64,000 nucleotides of DNA from Roseibium marinum. Its GTDB lineage: Bacteria > Pseudomonadota > Alphaproteobacteria > Rhizobiales > Stappiaceae. Position 1 is the stretch's first letter; each line of letters begins with the position of its first letter. Below, piece by piece: positions 17,981-27,304 of the stretch. Location: assembly GCF_002906165.1 (NCBI RefSeq), contig NZ_PPCN01000001.1, forward strand, positions 1,116,001 to 1,180,000. The letters are read 5' to 3'. Made by a program: the position numbers and the translations under genes. Below the pieces are notes generated by a model. That model made no database searches. It was not told where the DNA came from and saw only the letters and a list, made by a program, of their open reading frames with translations.

Positions 17981-18081
17981 ATAAAGAGAACTTGAATATT
18001 TTATAATCATGAAGCCCAAATAAGGTGCGAAATTCTCGGAAGTAGTGTCCAGGCGCTATGCAGAACAAGGCGAAACCGTCA

Positions 18082-18094
18082 CTCCTCTATAGGA
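18082..18094. promoter_or_regulatory. Operator-like dyad copy 3
   Basis: CTCCT-CTA-TAGGA, one base from the arms of copies 1 and 2. Its centre lies 114 bp from copy 2, in the wide gap before the divergent exporter gene, so a DNA loop with the nearer copies is possible. Confidence 0.5.
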
Positions 18095-18410
18095 TGCGGG
18101 ATAGAAATCTTGCGACTTTGTGCTGTGGCCGAAGTCTTTTCTGCCCGCCGCCACGCATCTGTGTTTACCGGACCAGGATCGTCCCGCAGGCCGGGCGCGA
18201 CCGTGAACACGGGCAACAGGACGGCAAGTCTGCGGGTGCTTCGCCGCCGTCGACGGGCCAATAGGACGGCTCCGCATCGGGAATTCGCCTTGTCGTGAAA
18301 CCGATTGCCCGCAAACAAGGCTGGAAAATTCCCGCGCGCTGGTCTAAGCGCTGGAGGAACGATTTTGGCGGGCCGGGCTTGCACGAACCGCCGGGAACAA
18401 GGATTTCAGC

Positions 18411-19238
18411 GTGGAAGATCTCAGCCTACTCTCACTTGGCCTCCTGGCCCTCGCCCTTCTGGCAACCGGCCTTGTGGCGGGGATCATCGCGGGACTGCTC
18501 GGCGTTGGTGGCGGGATCGTCATCGTTCCGGTGCTCTTCTACATGTTCACCGCGCTGAAGATCGACTCGTCGGTGCTGATGCATGTGGCGGTCGGAACAT
18601 CGCTCGCGACGATCCTGGGAACCGGCGCCTCTTCCGCCCGCGCCCATTACAAACGCGGCAGCGTGGACATGGATCTGTTGAAGCGCTGGTGGTGGGCGAT
18701 CGCGCTGGGCGTCATTGCCGGGGGAACCCTGGCGGGCAACATTTCCGGCGGTGCGCTGACGCTGGTTTTCGGTGTCGTCGCTCTGGCCGTTTCCGCCAAC
18801 ATGATGTTCCGCAAAAACGGCTCCGCTCTGGCTGAAAGCCTTCCGGGAAGCCCCTTGAAGGAAGTGCTCGGCTTCCTCATCGGCGGCATCTCCGTGATGA
18901 TGGGCATCGGCGGCGGAACGCTCGGCGTGCCGACACTCACCCTGTTCAACTACCCGATCCATAAGGCGGTCGGCACGGCGGCCGCCATCGGCCTGATCAT
19001 CGCCGTGCCGGGAACCTTGCTGTCGATCTATTTCGGCTGGGGTGTCGAAGGCCGCCCGCCGCTGTCGCTCGGCTATGTCAATCTGATCGGTCTGTTGCTG
19101 ATCATCCCCGTTTCGACCCTGGCGGCACCGCTCGGTGCCAAGATTGCCCACGCGATCGACCCGTCCAGGCTCAAGCTGGTCTTCGCGCTGTTTCTTGGCT
19201 TCACCGGTCTGCGCATGATCTACGGCGCCGTCTTCTGA
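18411..19238 (+). CDS. TauE/SafE family sulfite/organosulfur exporter
   Basis: A 275-residue inner-membrane protein with about eight helices. The two glycine-rich repeats that mark the family are present: GLLGVGGGIVIVPVLFYMF near residues 32-50 and MMGIGGGTLGVPTLTLFNYP near 163-182. Members export sulfite, sulfoacetate or other anions. The start is a GTG at 18411 with AAGG nearby. The gene runs opposite to the GntR-TRAP operon and shares its intergenic region; whether it belongs to that regulon is unknown. Confidence 0.9.
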   Translation: MEDLSLLSLGLLALALLATGLVAGIIAGLLGVGGGIVIVPVLFYMFTALKIDSSVLMHVAVGTSLATILGTGASSARAHYKRGSVDMDLLKRWWWAIALGVIAGGTLAGNISGGALTLVFGVVALAVSANMMFRKNGSALAESLPGSPLKEVLGFLIGGISVMMGIGGGTLGVPTLTLFNYPIHKAVGTAAAIGLIIAVPGTLLSIYFGWGVEGRPPLSLGYVNLIGLLLIIPVSTLAAPLGAKIAHAIDPSRLKLVFALFLGFTGLRMIYGAVF

Positions 19239-19395
19239 GAGGTGCGTTGGGAAAAATCGCAGCCCATACCGGGATCTGACCGAAGAAACGCTGATGGGTG
19301 GATCAAAAGGTTTCATTGGTTCCGAGCGGAGATTCGAGGGATAATGCAACATCTTGTCGCCGCTTGGCTGCGATCTCCTCAAATCATGGACAGCA

Positions 19396-20097
19396 ATGCC
19401 TGAGAAAAATGTCACTCTCAGCCTGAAAGGCTGCGTGCGGGGCGCCATGATGTGTGTCCCTGTCTTCCCCGGCATCATCGCGCTCGGCGCTGTGTTCGGC
19501 ACGGTAGCGGCGCAAAAGGGGCTGACTTTCCTTGAAACGCTGATGATCAATTCGCTGGTCTTTGCCGGCGCCAGCCAATTCGTCGCCATGGAAGTCTACG
19601 ACGATCCGCTCACCTGGGGCACGCTCGTCGCGATGGTCGGGGTCACGGGCGCCGTCAATATGCGCATGCTGCTGATCGGCGCAAGCCTGCGGCCGTGGCT
19701 CGGCAAGGTTCCCGCCTACAAGACCTACCCGGCTTTATATCTCCTCACCGATCTCAACTGGCTTCTGGCGCTCTCCGAATACGGCAAGGGAGAGCGGGAC
19801 TGGGGCATCTATCTCGGCAGCGGATTGATCGTCTGGTCGGTATGGTCGCTCTCGGTCATTCCGGGATATTTCGCCGGCAGCCTGATTTCCGATCCCAAAG
19901 CCTTCGGACTGGATGTGGTCCTGCCGGCCTTTTTCGCCGCGCTTCTGGTCCCGCTCTGGAAGGGCAGGCGCCAGACGGTGAGCTGGCTGGCGGCAGGCGT
20001 CGTCGCCGCTCTCACCTGGTACCTTGTCGGCGGCTACTGGAGCATCTTCACCGGTGCGCTCGCCGGCGCCTTCGCGGGGGCCTATCTCGATGACTGA
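19396..20097 (+). CDS. azlC: AzlC family branched-chain amino acid exporter, large subunit
   Basis: A 233-residue membrane protein with about seven helices. GALFGTVAAQKG-type sequence and ETLMINSLVFAGASQFVAMEV are hallmarks of AzlC/YgaZ. It forms an exporter of branched-chain amino acids together with the small partner AzlD, whose gene overlaps by 8 bp. The ATG at 19396 is taken as start; a TTG 14 codons upstream is also open, and neither has a strong ribosome site. Confidence 0.9.
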   Translation: MPEKNVTLSLKGCVRGAMMCVPVFPGIIALGAVFGTVAAQKGLTFLETLMINSLVFAGASQFVAMEVYDDPLTWGTLVAMVGVTGAVNMRMLLIGASLRPWLGKVPAYKTYPALYLLTDLNWLLALSEYGKGERDWGIYLGSGLIVWSVWSLSVIPGYFAGSLISDPKAFGLDVVLPAFFAALLVPLWKGRRQTVSWLAAGVVAALTWYLVGGYWSIFTGALAGAFAGAYLDD

Positions 20098-20410
20098 CGC
20101 CGCATTCTCCGCCGACAGGATGTTTGTTCTGGCGGTGCTCTCCATGGCCTTGTTCACCTATGCACTGAGGGCGGGTGGTTACTGGATCATGGGCCGGCTG
20201 CCGATCACGCCGAGGGTGCGTCGAGGCCTGGAATCCCTGCCCGGAGCGATCATCGTTTCGACGGTATTGCCGATCGTGCTGCAGGGCGGCCTTGCCGTCG
20301 GCCTTTGCCTTGTCGTTGCTGCCGCGGTCCAGGTGCGGCTGCGCAAGGAATATGTCGCGGTCTTCGCTGCCGCCGCTGCCGCAGCCGGCCTGCGAGCCGC
20401 CGGGCTTTAG
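20090..20410 (+). CDS. azlD: AzlD family branched-chain amino acid exporter, small subunit
   Basis: A 106-residue membrane protein with three to four helices. FTYALRAGGYWIMGRLP and RRGLESLPGAIIVSTVLP are AzlD-type. The ATG at 20090 lies inside the end of azlC (ATGACTGA overlap), showing translational coupling. Its stop codon overlaps the end of the convergent phosphotransferase gene by 4 bp. Confidence 0.9.
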   Translation: MTDAAFSADRMFVLAVLSMALFTYALRAGGYWIMGRLPITPRVRRGLESLPGAIIVSTVLPIVLQGGLAVGLCLVVAAAVQVRLRKEYVAVFAAAAAAAGLRAAGL

Positions 20411-21969
20411 TCTTTCAAACCGAGTGAGGCGCGCGCAAACTGTGTGGTGTCGTCCATGCCGCCGTCCGCGTCGATTCCAGTCCACGTCAACTGGCCCAGG
20501 TCGTAGCCAAGCTGTTTGTCGATGACATCCGTGGTGGCGTCCGAGGCATCGCCCGCGCGTGCTGCGACCCGCTCCTTGAGCGTCGCGGCCGGGGCGATCA
20601 GCCACAGCCCCGTGAAGCCGGCTTCCACATGGCGCGCGATCGCCTCGATCCGTGTCCGCTCGTCTTCCTCGGCGAACACCGCGTCGTAGATGGCGCAATG
20701 ACCGGCCGCCAGCACCGCCCGGATCGTCTCGTCCAGCGCCTGATAGACCCGGTCGCTCGCCTCCTGTGTGTAGGCTTCCTCCGGTGCCTTCTCCGTTTCG
20801 GGGATATTCAGTAGACGTTTGCGCATCACGTCCGTGCGCAGAACCCTTGCGCCGGGGGCGTGGCCGATCCCGGGTGCAAGGCTGTAGGCCAAAGTGGTTT
20901 TGCCGGTACCGGACAGCCCGCCGATGGCAACCAGATGCGGCACGGACGGTTCCAGAAACGAAAGGGCGTATTTGAAATAGGTTCGAGCCTGCTCCTGCTG
21001 GGTCTCTCTCTGTTTGGGGTCCTGCTGGCTGAGAGCCGAGCTGGCCGCGATTTTGGAGCGGATGGCCGCGCGCATCATCAGATAGAAGGGCAGGGCCGCC
21101 AGTCCTTCCGGATGATCGTCCAGCCGGCTCTTGTCCAGATAGCGGTTGAAAATCCGGTTGGCGGAGCGGTGCTGGCCGCGCTCCCAGAGATCCATCAGCA
21201 GGAAGGCAAGATCGTAAAGCACGTCGCCGGTGGCGATGGCATCGGAAAACTCGACCGCGTCGAACAGCACCGGCCTGGCATCGATCAGGACGATATTGCG
21301 CAGATGCGCATCGCCGTGACAGCGCCGCACCAGACCCTGTTCGCCCCGTTTCACGATCAGCTCACGGAGCGAGGAGAGGACCGATCGCGACGTTTCGCTC
21401 AAATGGCGCACGTCCTCGGTCGCAAACAGCTCCGGAAATTCGTGGAAGGCCACCTCGTTCTGCTCGACATAGGACGCGAGCTCATCATGGAAACCGCCGC
21501 CGCCGCGCACAGGCGCCGTTTCATGGGCGTCCACCATCATCTGTGCGAGACTGTCGGACAGATCGTCGGTAAATGGCGCCTTTTCCGCCATGACGTCCAG
21601 TTCGTTGCGCCGGTCGAAACGGTTCATTTCAACGGCCCATTCCACCGGTTCTCCCGCGCCGTCAAGCGCCAGCCGGCCGTCGGCTTCGAGCGTTATCGGC
21701 AATGCTCGCAGGTAGATCTGCGGGGCATTGTCCTTGTTGCAGGTGATTTCCGCCCGGCAGGCTTCCTCGCGCAGCGCCAGCGTCGAGTAATCCAGAAAGG
21801 GGAACCTGACTTCCCGCTTGACCTTGTAGGCCTTGCTGCCGGTCAGGAACACAATGTTGGCATGGGTGTCGATCCGCTTGGTGCCGCCACGTCCGGGATC
21901 GCCAGGATCGTCTGAAGGCAGGTCTTCCAGGAATTTCAGAACTTCGTCCTGGGAACGGGCCGGATCCAT
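20407..21969 (-). CDS. Bifunctional aminoglycoside-phosphotransferase-like / P-loop ATPase protein
   Basis: A 520-residue fusion. The N-terminal ~310 residues are a kinase-fold phosphotransferase with the catalytic loop CHGDAHLRNIVL and FDAVEFSD as the metal-binding part. The C-terminal ~170 residues form a nucleoside-kinase-like P-loop domain with Walker A GGLSGTGKTTLAYSL. The fusion is widespread in proteobacteria and often annotated as aminoglycoside phosphotransferase, but the substrate is unknown and drug resistance should not be assumed. The ATG at 21969 (GAAGGA upstream) is preferred over a start 31 codons earlier. The gene stands alone. Confidence 0.88.
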   Translation of the reverse strand: MDPARSQDEVLKFLEDLPSDDPGDPGRGGTKRIDTHANIVFLTGSKAYKVKREVRFPFLDYSTLALREEACRAEITCNKDNAPQIYLRALPITLEADGRLALDGAGEPVEWAVEMNRFDRRNELDVMAEKAPFTDDLSDSLAQMMVDAHETAPVRGGGGFHDELASYVEQNEVAFHEFPELFATEDVRHLSETSRSVLSSLRELIVKRGEQGLVRRCHGDAHLRNIVLIDARPVLFDAVEFSDAIATGDVLYDLAFLLMDLWERGQHRSANRIFNRYLDKSRLDDHPEGLAALPFYLMMRAAIRSKIAASSALSQQDPKQRETQQEQARTYFKYALSFLEPSVPHLVAIGGLSGTGKTTLAYSLAPGIGHAPGARVLRTDVMRKRLLNIPETEKAPEEAYTQEASDRVYQALDETIRAVLAAGHCAIYDAVFAEEDERTRIEAIARHVEAGFTGLWLIAPAATLKERVAARAGDASDATTDVIDKQLGYDLGQLTWTGIDADGGMDDTTQFARASLGLKD

Positions 21970-22095
21970 GATTTTTCCTTCTGCTGCGCCTGGAAGATTG
22001 TGCCTTGCGGGCGGCCGTACTGGTTTGATCCTGCTCAATGTGGCATGACAGCGATGTGGCACATATAATCTGAAATGTCAGCAAAGGAAGAAACC

Positions 22096-22476
22096 ATGGG
22101 CGACCATCCGGCTTTGAAAAAGATCAGGCTCAACCTGGCCAGAACGAAAGAATTCCCGCAAGGCTCGGCACGCCATGGCTACGAGTTTACCGCTCCGCTG
22201 GACGAAACCGGCCACATTGACGCCTCTCACTGGAAAAAAGAACGCGATCATTGCCGCGTGCGCCGGTTCTGGGGCGGCGAGGAAGAGGAAATCGGCCATC
22301 TGATTCATCGGCCGGGCGGCTCCTGGGCCTTTCACTACGACATTGATGGCGAGGATGACGACGAAGCCGGCTACCGTTTCGGCGCGCATGCCTTCAATCC
22401 GGGTGAATATGTCTCCATCAAGGACGAGGACGGTGACTTGCACACGTTCCAGGTGGTGACAGTCCAGCCTGTCTGA
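22096..22476 (+). CDS. Small acidic protein of unknown function
   Basis: A 126-residue soluble protein that I do not recognise by name. The ATG at 22096 has GGAAG 5 nt upstream; another ATG 7 codons earlier is less likely. The start, HPALKKIRLNLARTKEFPQG, is followed by HGYEFTAPLDETGHID, and a central acidic stretch contains DGEDDDEAG. The end, EYVSIKDEDGDLHTFQVV, looks like a beta-strand module. There is no signal peptide or membrane helix. The pattern looks like a conserved hypothetical protein. The gene is divergent from the phosphotransferase fusion, with only 126 bp between start codons. Confidence 0.75.
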   Translation: MGDHPALKKIRLNLARTKEFPQGSARHGYEFTAPLDETGHIDASHWKKERDHCRVRRFWGGEEEEIGHLIHRPGGSWAFHYDIDGEDDDEAGYRFGAHAFNPGEYVSIKDEDGDLHTFQVVTVQPV

Positions 22477-22485
22477 CCTGGTGTT

Positions 22486-22534
22486 CGATCAACCTGTTTG
22501 ACAGGGTCTCATCTGACGGCGGACAGGTTGATCG
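22486..22534. repeat. 12-bp inverted repeat after the small acidic gene
   Basis: CGATCAACCTGT (22486-22497) pairs perfectly with ACAGGTTGATCG (22523-22534) across 25 nt. It starts 10 bp past a stop codon, so it may be a terminator, but no T-run follows. Confidence 0.5.
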
Positions 22535-22700
22535 GCTGTGAACTTCTCGCGGCATACAGCGGAGAAGCGCCGCGTGCCACCTCAGCTTCCCTCCCTTCCG
22601 GAATGAAGTCATTGCCAATTAATCTGGTTCTGGCCTCTGACAGGTCTGTCTTTCATACGCTATAGAATGATCAGCGGAATTTGCGATCAGGAAGCGGGAC

Positions 22701-24368
22701 ATGGACCAGAAGACCGGTGGTGAATTGTTGGTGGAGGCGCTCGAGCTTCACGGGGCGGAACGGGTGTTTTGCGTGCCGGGCGAGAGCTATCTGGCGGTCC
22801 TCGACGCGCTTTACGATGCGTCCATCCCGATCACCGTTTGCCGTCAGGAAGGCGGCGCGGCGATGATGGCCGATGCCCATGGCAAGCTGACGGGCAAGCC
22901 GGGCATCTGTATGGTCACGCGCGGCCCGGGCGCGACCAATGCCTCCGCAGGCGTTCATGTCGCCGCGCAGGATTCCACGCCGATGATTCTCTTTGTCGGC
23001 CAGATCGAACGCGGCATGCGCGAGCGGGAAGCCTTTCAGGAGATCGACTACCGCCAGATGTTCGGCGGCATTGCCAAATGGGTCGCCGAGATCGACCATG
23101 CGGCCCGCGTTCCCGAATTCATTTCCCGCGCCTATCACGTCGCGACCTCCGGCCGTCCGGGACCGGTCGTCCTCGCATTGCCGGAAGACATGCTGGTGGA
23201 AAAGGCGGAAGCCGCCCAGCCGCCGGCCTGGCAACAGGTGGAGACCCATCCCGGCCTGACGCAGATGGTCGATTTGCAGAAGCGGCTCTGGGCGGCCGAG
23301 CGTCCCGTCGCGATCCTGGGAGGCAGCCGCTGGTCGCAAGACGCCGTTGCCGCCTTCACCCGCTTTGCCGAGCGCTTCGATCTGCCCGTCGCCTGTTCCT
23401 TCCGCCGCCAGATGCTGTTCGACAACCTGCATGGAAACTATGCCGGCGATGTCGGCATCGGCATCAATCCGAAACTGCTGGCGCGGATAAAGGCGTCCGA
23501 CCTGGTTCTGTTGGTCGGCGGACGGCTGTCCGAAATGCCGAGCCAGTCCTATTCGCTTTTTGACATCCCGGCTCCGGCGCAGCAGCTCGTGCATGTTCAC
23601 GCCGACGCCGAAGAACTGGGCCGCGTCTACCGCCCCGCGCTGGCGATCCATGCCAGTCCGACCGCGTTCTGCAAGGCGGCGGAAGGATTGCAGCCGCCGA
23701 ACGAGATCAAGGGGGCTGGCGAGGCCGCCAAGGCCCATCGGGACTATCTGGACTGGTCCGGCGCCCGTCCCGTCACTCCCGGCGCCCTGCAGATGGCCGG
23801 CGTCATGGACTGGCTTGAGAACAATCTTGGCGAGGATGCCGTCTGCACCAACGGCGCCGGCAATTACGCCACCTGGCTGCACCGGTTCCACCGCTTCCGC
23901 CGCTTCGGCACGCAGGCCGCGCCGACCTCCGGATCGATGGGTTACGGACTGCCTGCCGCCGTTGCGGCCAAACTGGCGTTCCCCGATCGGGAAGTGGTCT
24001 GTTTCGCCGGCGACGGCTGCCTGCAGATGACCCTGCAGGAATTCGGCACCGCTTGCCAGGAAGGCGCGAACATCATCGTGCTGGCGATCGACAACGGCAT
24101 GTACGGCACCATCCGCATGCACCAGGAACGCAATTATCCGGGACGCCCTTCCGCGACACGGCTGGTGAACCCGGACTTCGCCGCGCTCGCCCGCAGCTAT
24201 GGCGCTTTCGGCGAAACGGTGGAGGCGACAGACGCGTTCGGCCCGGCTTACGAGCGCGCCCGCGCATCGGGGCTTCCGGCAATCCTTCACCTGAAGCTCG
24301 ATCCCGAAGCGCTCACTCCGTCGGCATCTTTGTCCGAAATCCGCGCGGCGGCGGTGAAACGGAGCTGA
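22701..24368 (+). CDS. Thiamine-pyrophosphate-binding enzyme (acetolactate synthase-like)
   Basis: A 555-residue TPP enzyme with the usual three domains. The Pyr domain has the catalytic Glu in VCRQEGGAAMMADAHG (about residue 53). The middle domain contains VAILGGSRWSQDA. The C-terminal TPP site is GDGCLQMTLQEF...AIDNGMYGTI, the GDG-x(n)-N motif. It resembles IlvB-type proteins but has no small-subunit gene beside it and lies outside any amino-acid operon, so it is probably not the biosynthetic acetolactate synthase. The reaction cannot be named: decarboxylase, sulfoacetaldehyde-type or glyoxylate-type activities are all possible within the superfamily. Confidence 0.88.
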   Translation: MDQKTGGELLVEALELHGAERVFCVPGESYLAVLDALYDASIPITVCRQEGGAAMMADAHGKLTGKPGICMVTRGPGATNASAGVHVAAQDSTPMILFVGQIERGMREREAFQEIDYRQMFGGIAKWVAEIDHAARVPEFISRAYHVATSGRPGPVVLALPEDMLVEKAEAAQPPAWQQVETHPGLTQMVDLQKRLWAAERPVAILGGSRWSQDAVAAFTRFAERFDLPVACSFRRQMLFDNLHGNYAGDVGIGINPKLLARIKASDLVLLVGGRLSEMPSQSYSLFDIPAPAQQLVHVHADAEELGRVYRPALAIHASPTAFCKAAEGLQPPNEIKGAGEAAKAHRDYLDWSGARPVTPGALQMAGVMDWLENNLGEDAVCTNGAGNYATWLHRFHRFRRFGTQAAPTSGSMGYGLPAAVAAKLAFPDREVVCFAGDGCLQMTLQEFGTACQEGANIIVLAIDNGMYGTIRMHQERNYPGRPSATRLVNPDFAALARSYGAFGETVEATDAFGPAYERARASGLPAILHLKLDPEALTPSASLSEIRAAAVKRS

Positions 24369-24446
24369 GGCACGTCGCCCAACGTCTCGGGCTTCCGGTT
24401 CGAAGCTGATCCGCAAGCCCGTCGCATGTCCTTGAAAGCGTTAGGA

Positions 24447-27176
24447 TCAGACGTCTTCCGGCAGGTCCGCGACCGGCAGGGTGACCAGGGCGATGCCGGG
24501 ATCGTCCGGCGAGGTGCCGACGGTGAAGCCGAGATCCCGGCACATGGAGATCATCTGGGTGTTGTCCTTCAGGACTTCCCCCTTGATCGTTGCGATGCCG
24601 TCGGCCTTTGCGTAGCGGATGATGAGTTTCATCAGCATCCATCCAAGCCCCATGCCCTTGAGGTCGGAACGGACCATGATCGCATATTCGCCGGTCTGAT
24701 GATCGGGGTCGGCGTGAAGGCGAACCACACCGAGCAGCGTTCCGTCATCCGGATTGATCGCTGCGAAGGCGATGGACCTTGCATAATCGAGCTGGGTGAG
24801 CCGGGCGAGAAAACGGTGGCTGAAGTCGCGCACCGGGGCGAAGAAGCGCAGACGCAGATCCTCCGGCGTGACGGCCTCGAAGAAGGTCTTGAACATGTCC
24901 TCGTCTTCCGGCCGCACCGGCCGTATGAAAATCTCGCGGCCGTCCTTGAGGGACTGTTTCTGCTCCCATTCCTGCGGATAGGGTGTGATGGCCAGGCGGG
25001 AACTGCCGGTACGCCCGGGGCGCTTTTCCGGATGGCAAAGCGTCATGCGGGCGTCGAGCGCGATCAGTCCGCTTGGAAGAGAGACCATCGGGTTGATGTC
25101 CAGCTCCAGTATTTCCGGAATGTCGATGGTGATCTGCGAGAGCTTGACCAATGCCTGGGCGAGTGCCGCCTTGTCCAGCACCGGACGGGAGGGCCCGCCG
25201 TCCAGCAGCCGCGCGATCTGCGTCCGGTCGATCTGCGCTTCAGCCAGGTTGAGGTCGAGCGGTGGGAGTTCCAGGGCGATATCCCGGCTCTCTTCGATGG
25301 ACGTTCCACCATGGCCGAAAACGAGCACCGGTCCGAATTCCGGCGTTTCGGCGAGACCCATATAAAGCTCCAGCCCGTGCCGGTCTTCCAGCATAGGATG
25401 GACGGAAATGCCTTCGATGCGGGCCTGCGGGTAGTCCCTGCGGGTCTTGGCGATCAGTTCGGCCGCGGCGTCCTTGACGGCGTCGGGGCTCTCCAGTCCG
25501 AGCCGGACGCCGTCGATGCGGGACTTGAACGGCAGGTCCGGCGAGATCAGCTTGGCGACGCAATGTCTCGCGGTGCTGAAAAACGGCTTCGAGAGGCTTG
25601 CGGCGTCTTCCGCGGTGGATGCCAGGGCCGTTTCCATGATCGGCAGCTCATAGGCTTCAAGGACGGCGCAGACTTCCGGCGGGCTGAGCCAGCTCCGGCC
25701 TTCGGCAAGAGCCTTGTCAACGATGTTTCTTGCTCGGGCGACGTCCGGGGTAAAACTGGCCGGCAGGCTCGGTGGCGCAGCCATCAGGAACTTGCGGGCC
25801 CTGGCATCATGGGCCAGATACATGAGGCTGCGGGCCGCTTCGGCGGGACTGCCGCAATTGGGGATCCTGGCATCGGACAGTTGCGACCTGACGCTTTCGT
25901 TCGCACCTATGAGGCCCGCAACCAGCGCTTTGCGCCGGCCGGTTCGTTTACGCTCAAGCCCGGCTGCCTCGGTGATCGCTCCGGCAATGGCGGACAGGGA
26001 CTGGAAGGCGCTGGCGGCCTGCAGCACGAGCGCCCCGTCGACGGCCGGATCCCTCAGGACTGTCGTGACCGCGGTGGTGATGTCTTGCGGGGAAACATTC
26101 TCTCGCAGGACGACGGTGCCGCCCGCCGCCGGGGTCACGTCGAGGTCGGCATAGCTGCGGCTCAGACCGGCAAGCGCTTCGCGTGTTTCGGGGCCGAGGT
26201 CCGCGAATTGACCGCCAAGGTCCATGAGCCGGTCGATGGCGAGGCTGGCGAGGCTTCGGCCGCTTGCGATCACCGCAAGCGTCTCGCAGCGCGGAATGCG
26301 CACATTGGAGAGAGTCTGCAGCGCTTCGAACATTTCGTCGAGATCGTTCACCCGAAGCAGGCCGGTTCTGCGGAAGACCGCTTCATAGACCATGTCGGTC
26401 CCGGCGAGACGGCCGGCATGGGTCCGTCCGGTTCCGCCGGTGTCGCGGCTTTTGCCGGAGCGGATGACGATCACGGGCTTGCTGCGCGCCGCCGCCCGCG
26501 CCGCCGAAATGAATTTCCTTGGAAAGGCGATGCCTTCCACATGCAGCATGATCGACCGGGTCCGGTAGTCCTGGGCGAAATAGTCGATCAGGTCGCCGAC
26601 ATCAACGTCCATGCGGGCACCGAGGGAAACGACGGCGGAGAAACCGGCGTTGTGGGTTTTCGCCCAGGAGAGCGTTGCATTGAGCACGGCTCCGGACCGG
26701 GAAAAGAACGCGATATCCCCCTTGTCCGGCCGTTCGGCGCTTAACAGCGCATTCAGCCCGCTTGCGGGGACCGCCAGTCCGAGACTGCCGGGTCCGATCA
26801 TGCGAAGATTGAATTTTCTGGCCGCGTCCCGGCAGGCCTGCATCAGTTCGTCGGGCCAGATTTCAAAGCCGGGTGAGGGAATGAGGACCGCACGGGTGCC
26901 ACCCGCGCCGAGCTTTGCGATCGTGTCCGGCAAGGCCTCGGCCGCGGCGAGATAGATGGCCAGGTCCGGCATCGCCTCCAGGTCGTCCAGCCTTTCGGCC
27001 TTCGTGCCCTTGAAGGGGACGTCCTGGTCGATACCCACCAGCGTCACACCATGCCCGGATTCAATGTCCTTGAGGCAATCGACCAACTTGTCCGTCAGGA
27101 CGCCCGGGTGCCGGCACGGTCCAAGGACGGCGATGGAACGCGGTGCGAAAAATCCTTCGATATTGCGAATGGTCAC
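24447..27176 (-). CDS. Acyl-CoA synthetase-like / GNAT acetyltransferase (PatZ/Pka-like)
   Basis: A 909-residue protein with the PatZ order. A CoA-binding Rossmann domain is at the N-terminus (FFAPRSIAVLGPCRHPG) and succinyl-CoA-ligase-like domains run to about 470. An ATP-grasp domain lies at about 495-700 (LSPPEVCAVLEAYELPI) and a C-terminal GNAT domain at about 742-900, with MVRSDLKGMGLGWMLMKLII as the acetyl-CoA loop. Relatives acetylate lysines of acetyl-CoA synthetase and other metabolic enzymes. The start is GTG at 27176 with AAAGGA upstream. A UspA gene lies upstream on the same strand with a terminator between, so they are probably separate units. Whether the synthetase half is active was not assessed. 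Confidence 0.9.
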   Translation of the reverse strand: MTIRNIEGFFAPRSIAVLGPCRHPGVLTDKLVDCLKDIESGHGVTLVGIDQDVPFKGTKAERLDDLEAMPDLAIYLAAAEALPDTIAKLGAGGTRAVLIPSPGFEIWPDELMQACRDAARKFNLRMIGPGSLGLAVPASGLNALLSAERPDKGDIAFFSRSGAVLNATLSWAKTHNAGFSAVVSLGARMDVDVGDLIDYFAQDYRTRSIMLHVEGIAFPRKFISAARAAARSKPVIVIRSGKSRDTGGTGRTHAGRLAGTDMVYEAVFRRTGLLRVNDLDEMFEALQTLSNVRIPRCETLAVIASGRSLASLAIDRLMDLGGQFADLGPETREALAGLSRSYADLDVTPAAGGTVVLRENVSPQDITTAVTTVLRDPAVDGALVLQAASAFQSLSAIAGAITEAAGLERKRTGRRKALVAGLIGANESVRSQLSDARIPNCGSPAEAARSLMYLAHDARARKFLMAAPPSLPASFTPDVARARNIVDKALAEGRSWLSPPEVCAVLEAYELPIMETALASTAEDAASLSKPFFSTARHCVAKLISPDLPFKSRIDGVRLGLESPDAVKDAAAELIAKTRRDYPQARIEGISVHPMLEDRHGLELYMGLAETPEFGPVLVFGHGGTSIEESRDIALELPPLDLNLAEAQIDRTQIARLLDGGPSRPVLDKAALAQALVKLSQITIDIPEILELDINPMVSLPSGLIALDARMTLCHPEKRPGRTGSSRLAITPYPQEWEQKQSLKDGREIFIRPVRPEDEDMFKTFFEAVTPEDLRLRFFAPVRDFSHRFLARLTQLDYARSIAFAAINPDDGTLLGVVRLHADPDHQTGEYAIMVRSDLKGMGLGWMLMKLIIRYAKADGIATIKGEVLKDNTQMISMCRDLGFTVGTSPDDPGIALVTLPVADLPEDV

Positions 27177-27245
27177 GACGGCGGTCCTTTCGAAAAAGCC
27201 GGAGACGACGCCAAACGTAATGAAATTTCAGGACAACTTGGAGAC

Positions 27246-27285
27246 AAAAATACCCGCGGGTCCGGAGTGCCCCGGTCCCGCGGGT
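27246..27285 (-). terminator. Rho-independent terminator after uspA
   Basis: ACCCGCGGG (27252-27260) pairs with CCCGCGGGT (27277-27285), with an inner CCGG/CCGG stem. On the minus strand it is followed by ATTTTTG. It separates uspA from the acetyltransferase gene. Confidence 0.85.
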
Positions 27286-27304
27286 TTCTCGCATGCGGAA
27301 AGTT

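Larger units (their letters stand above)
17908..18410. other. Divergent intergenic region, 503 bp
   Basis: This gap between gntR (minus) and the TauE/SafE gene (plus) holds the three dyads listed separately. The part nearest gntR is AT-rich. The part from about 18100 to 18410 shows no hairpin, tRNA or convincing small gene. Confidence 0.5.

Noticed and set aside
20407..21969. Antibiotic-resistance gene
   Set aside because: The fusion architecture is a common chromosomal protein of unknown substrate; there is no mobile context.
22535..22700. TPP riboswitch before the TPP-dependent enzyme
   Set aside because: No THI-box sequence or matching fold was seen; the enzyme uses TPP as cofactor, which does not imply such control.
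22671..24416. 581-codon minus-strand frame
   Set aside because: Antisense to the TPP enzyme, which has all catalytic motifs.
24426..26744. 772-codon plus-strand frame
   Set aside because: Antisense shadow of the PatZ-like acetyltransferase gene.
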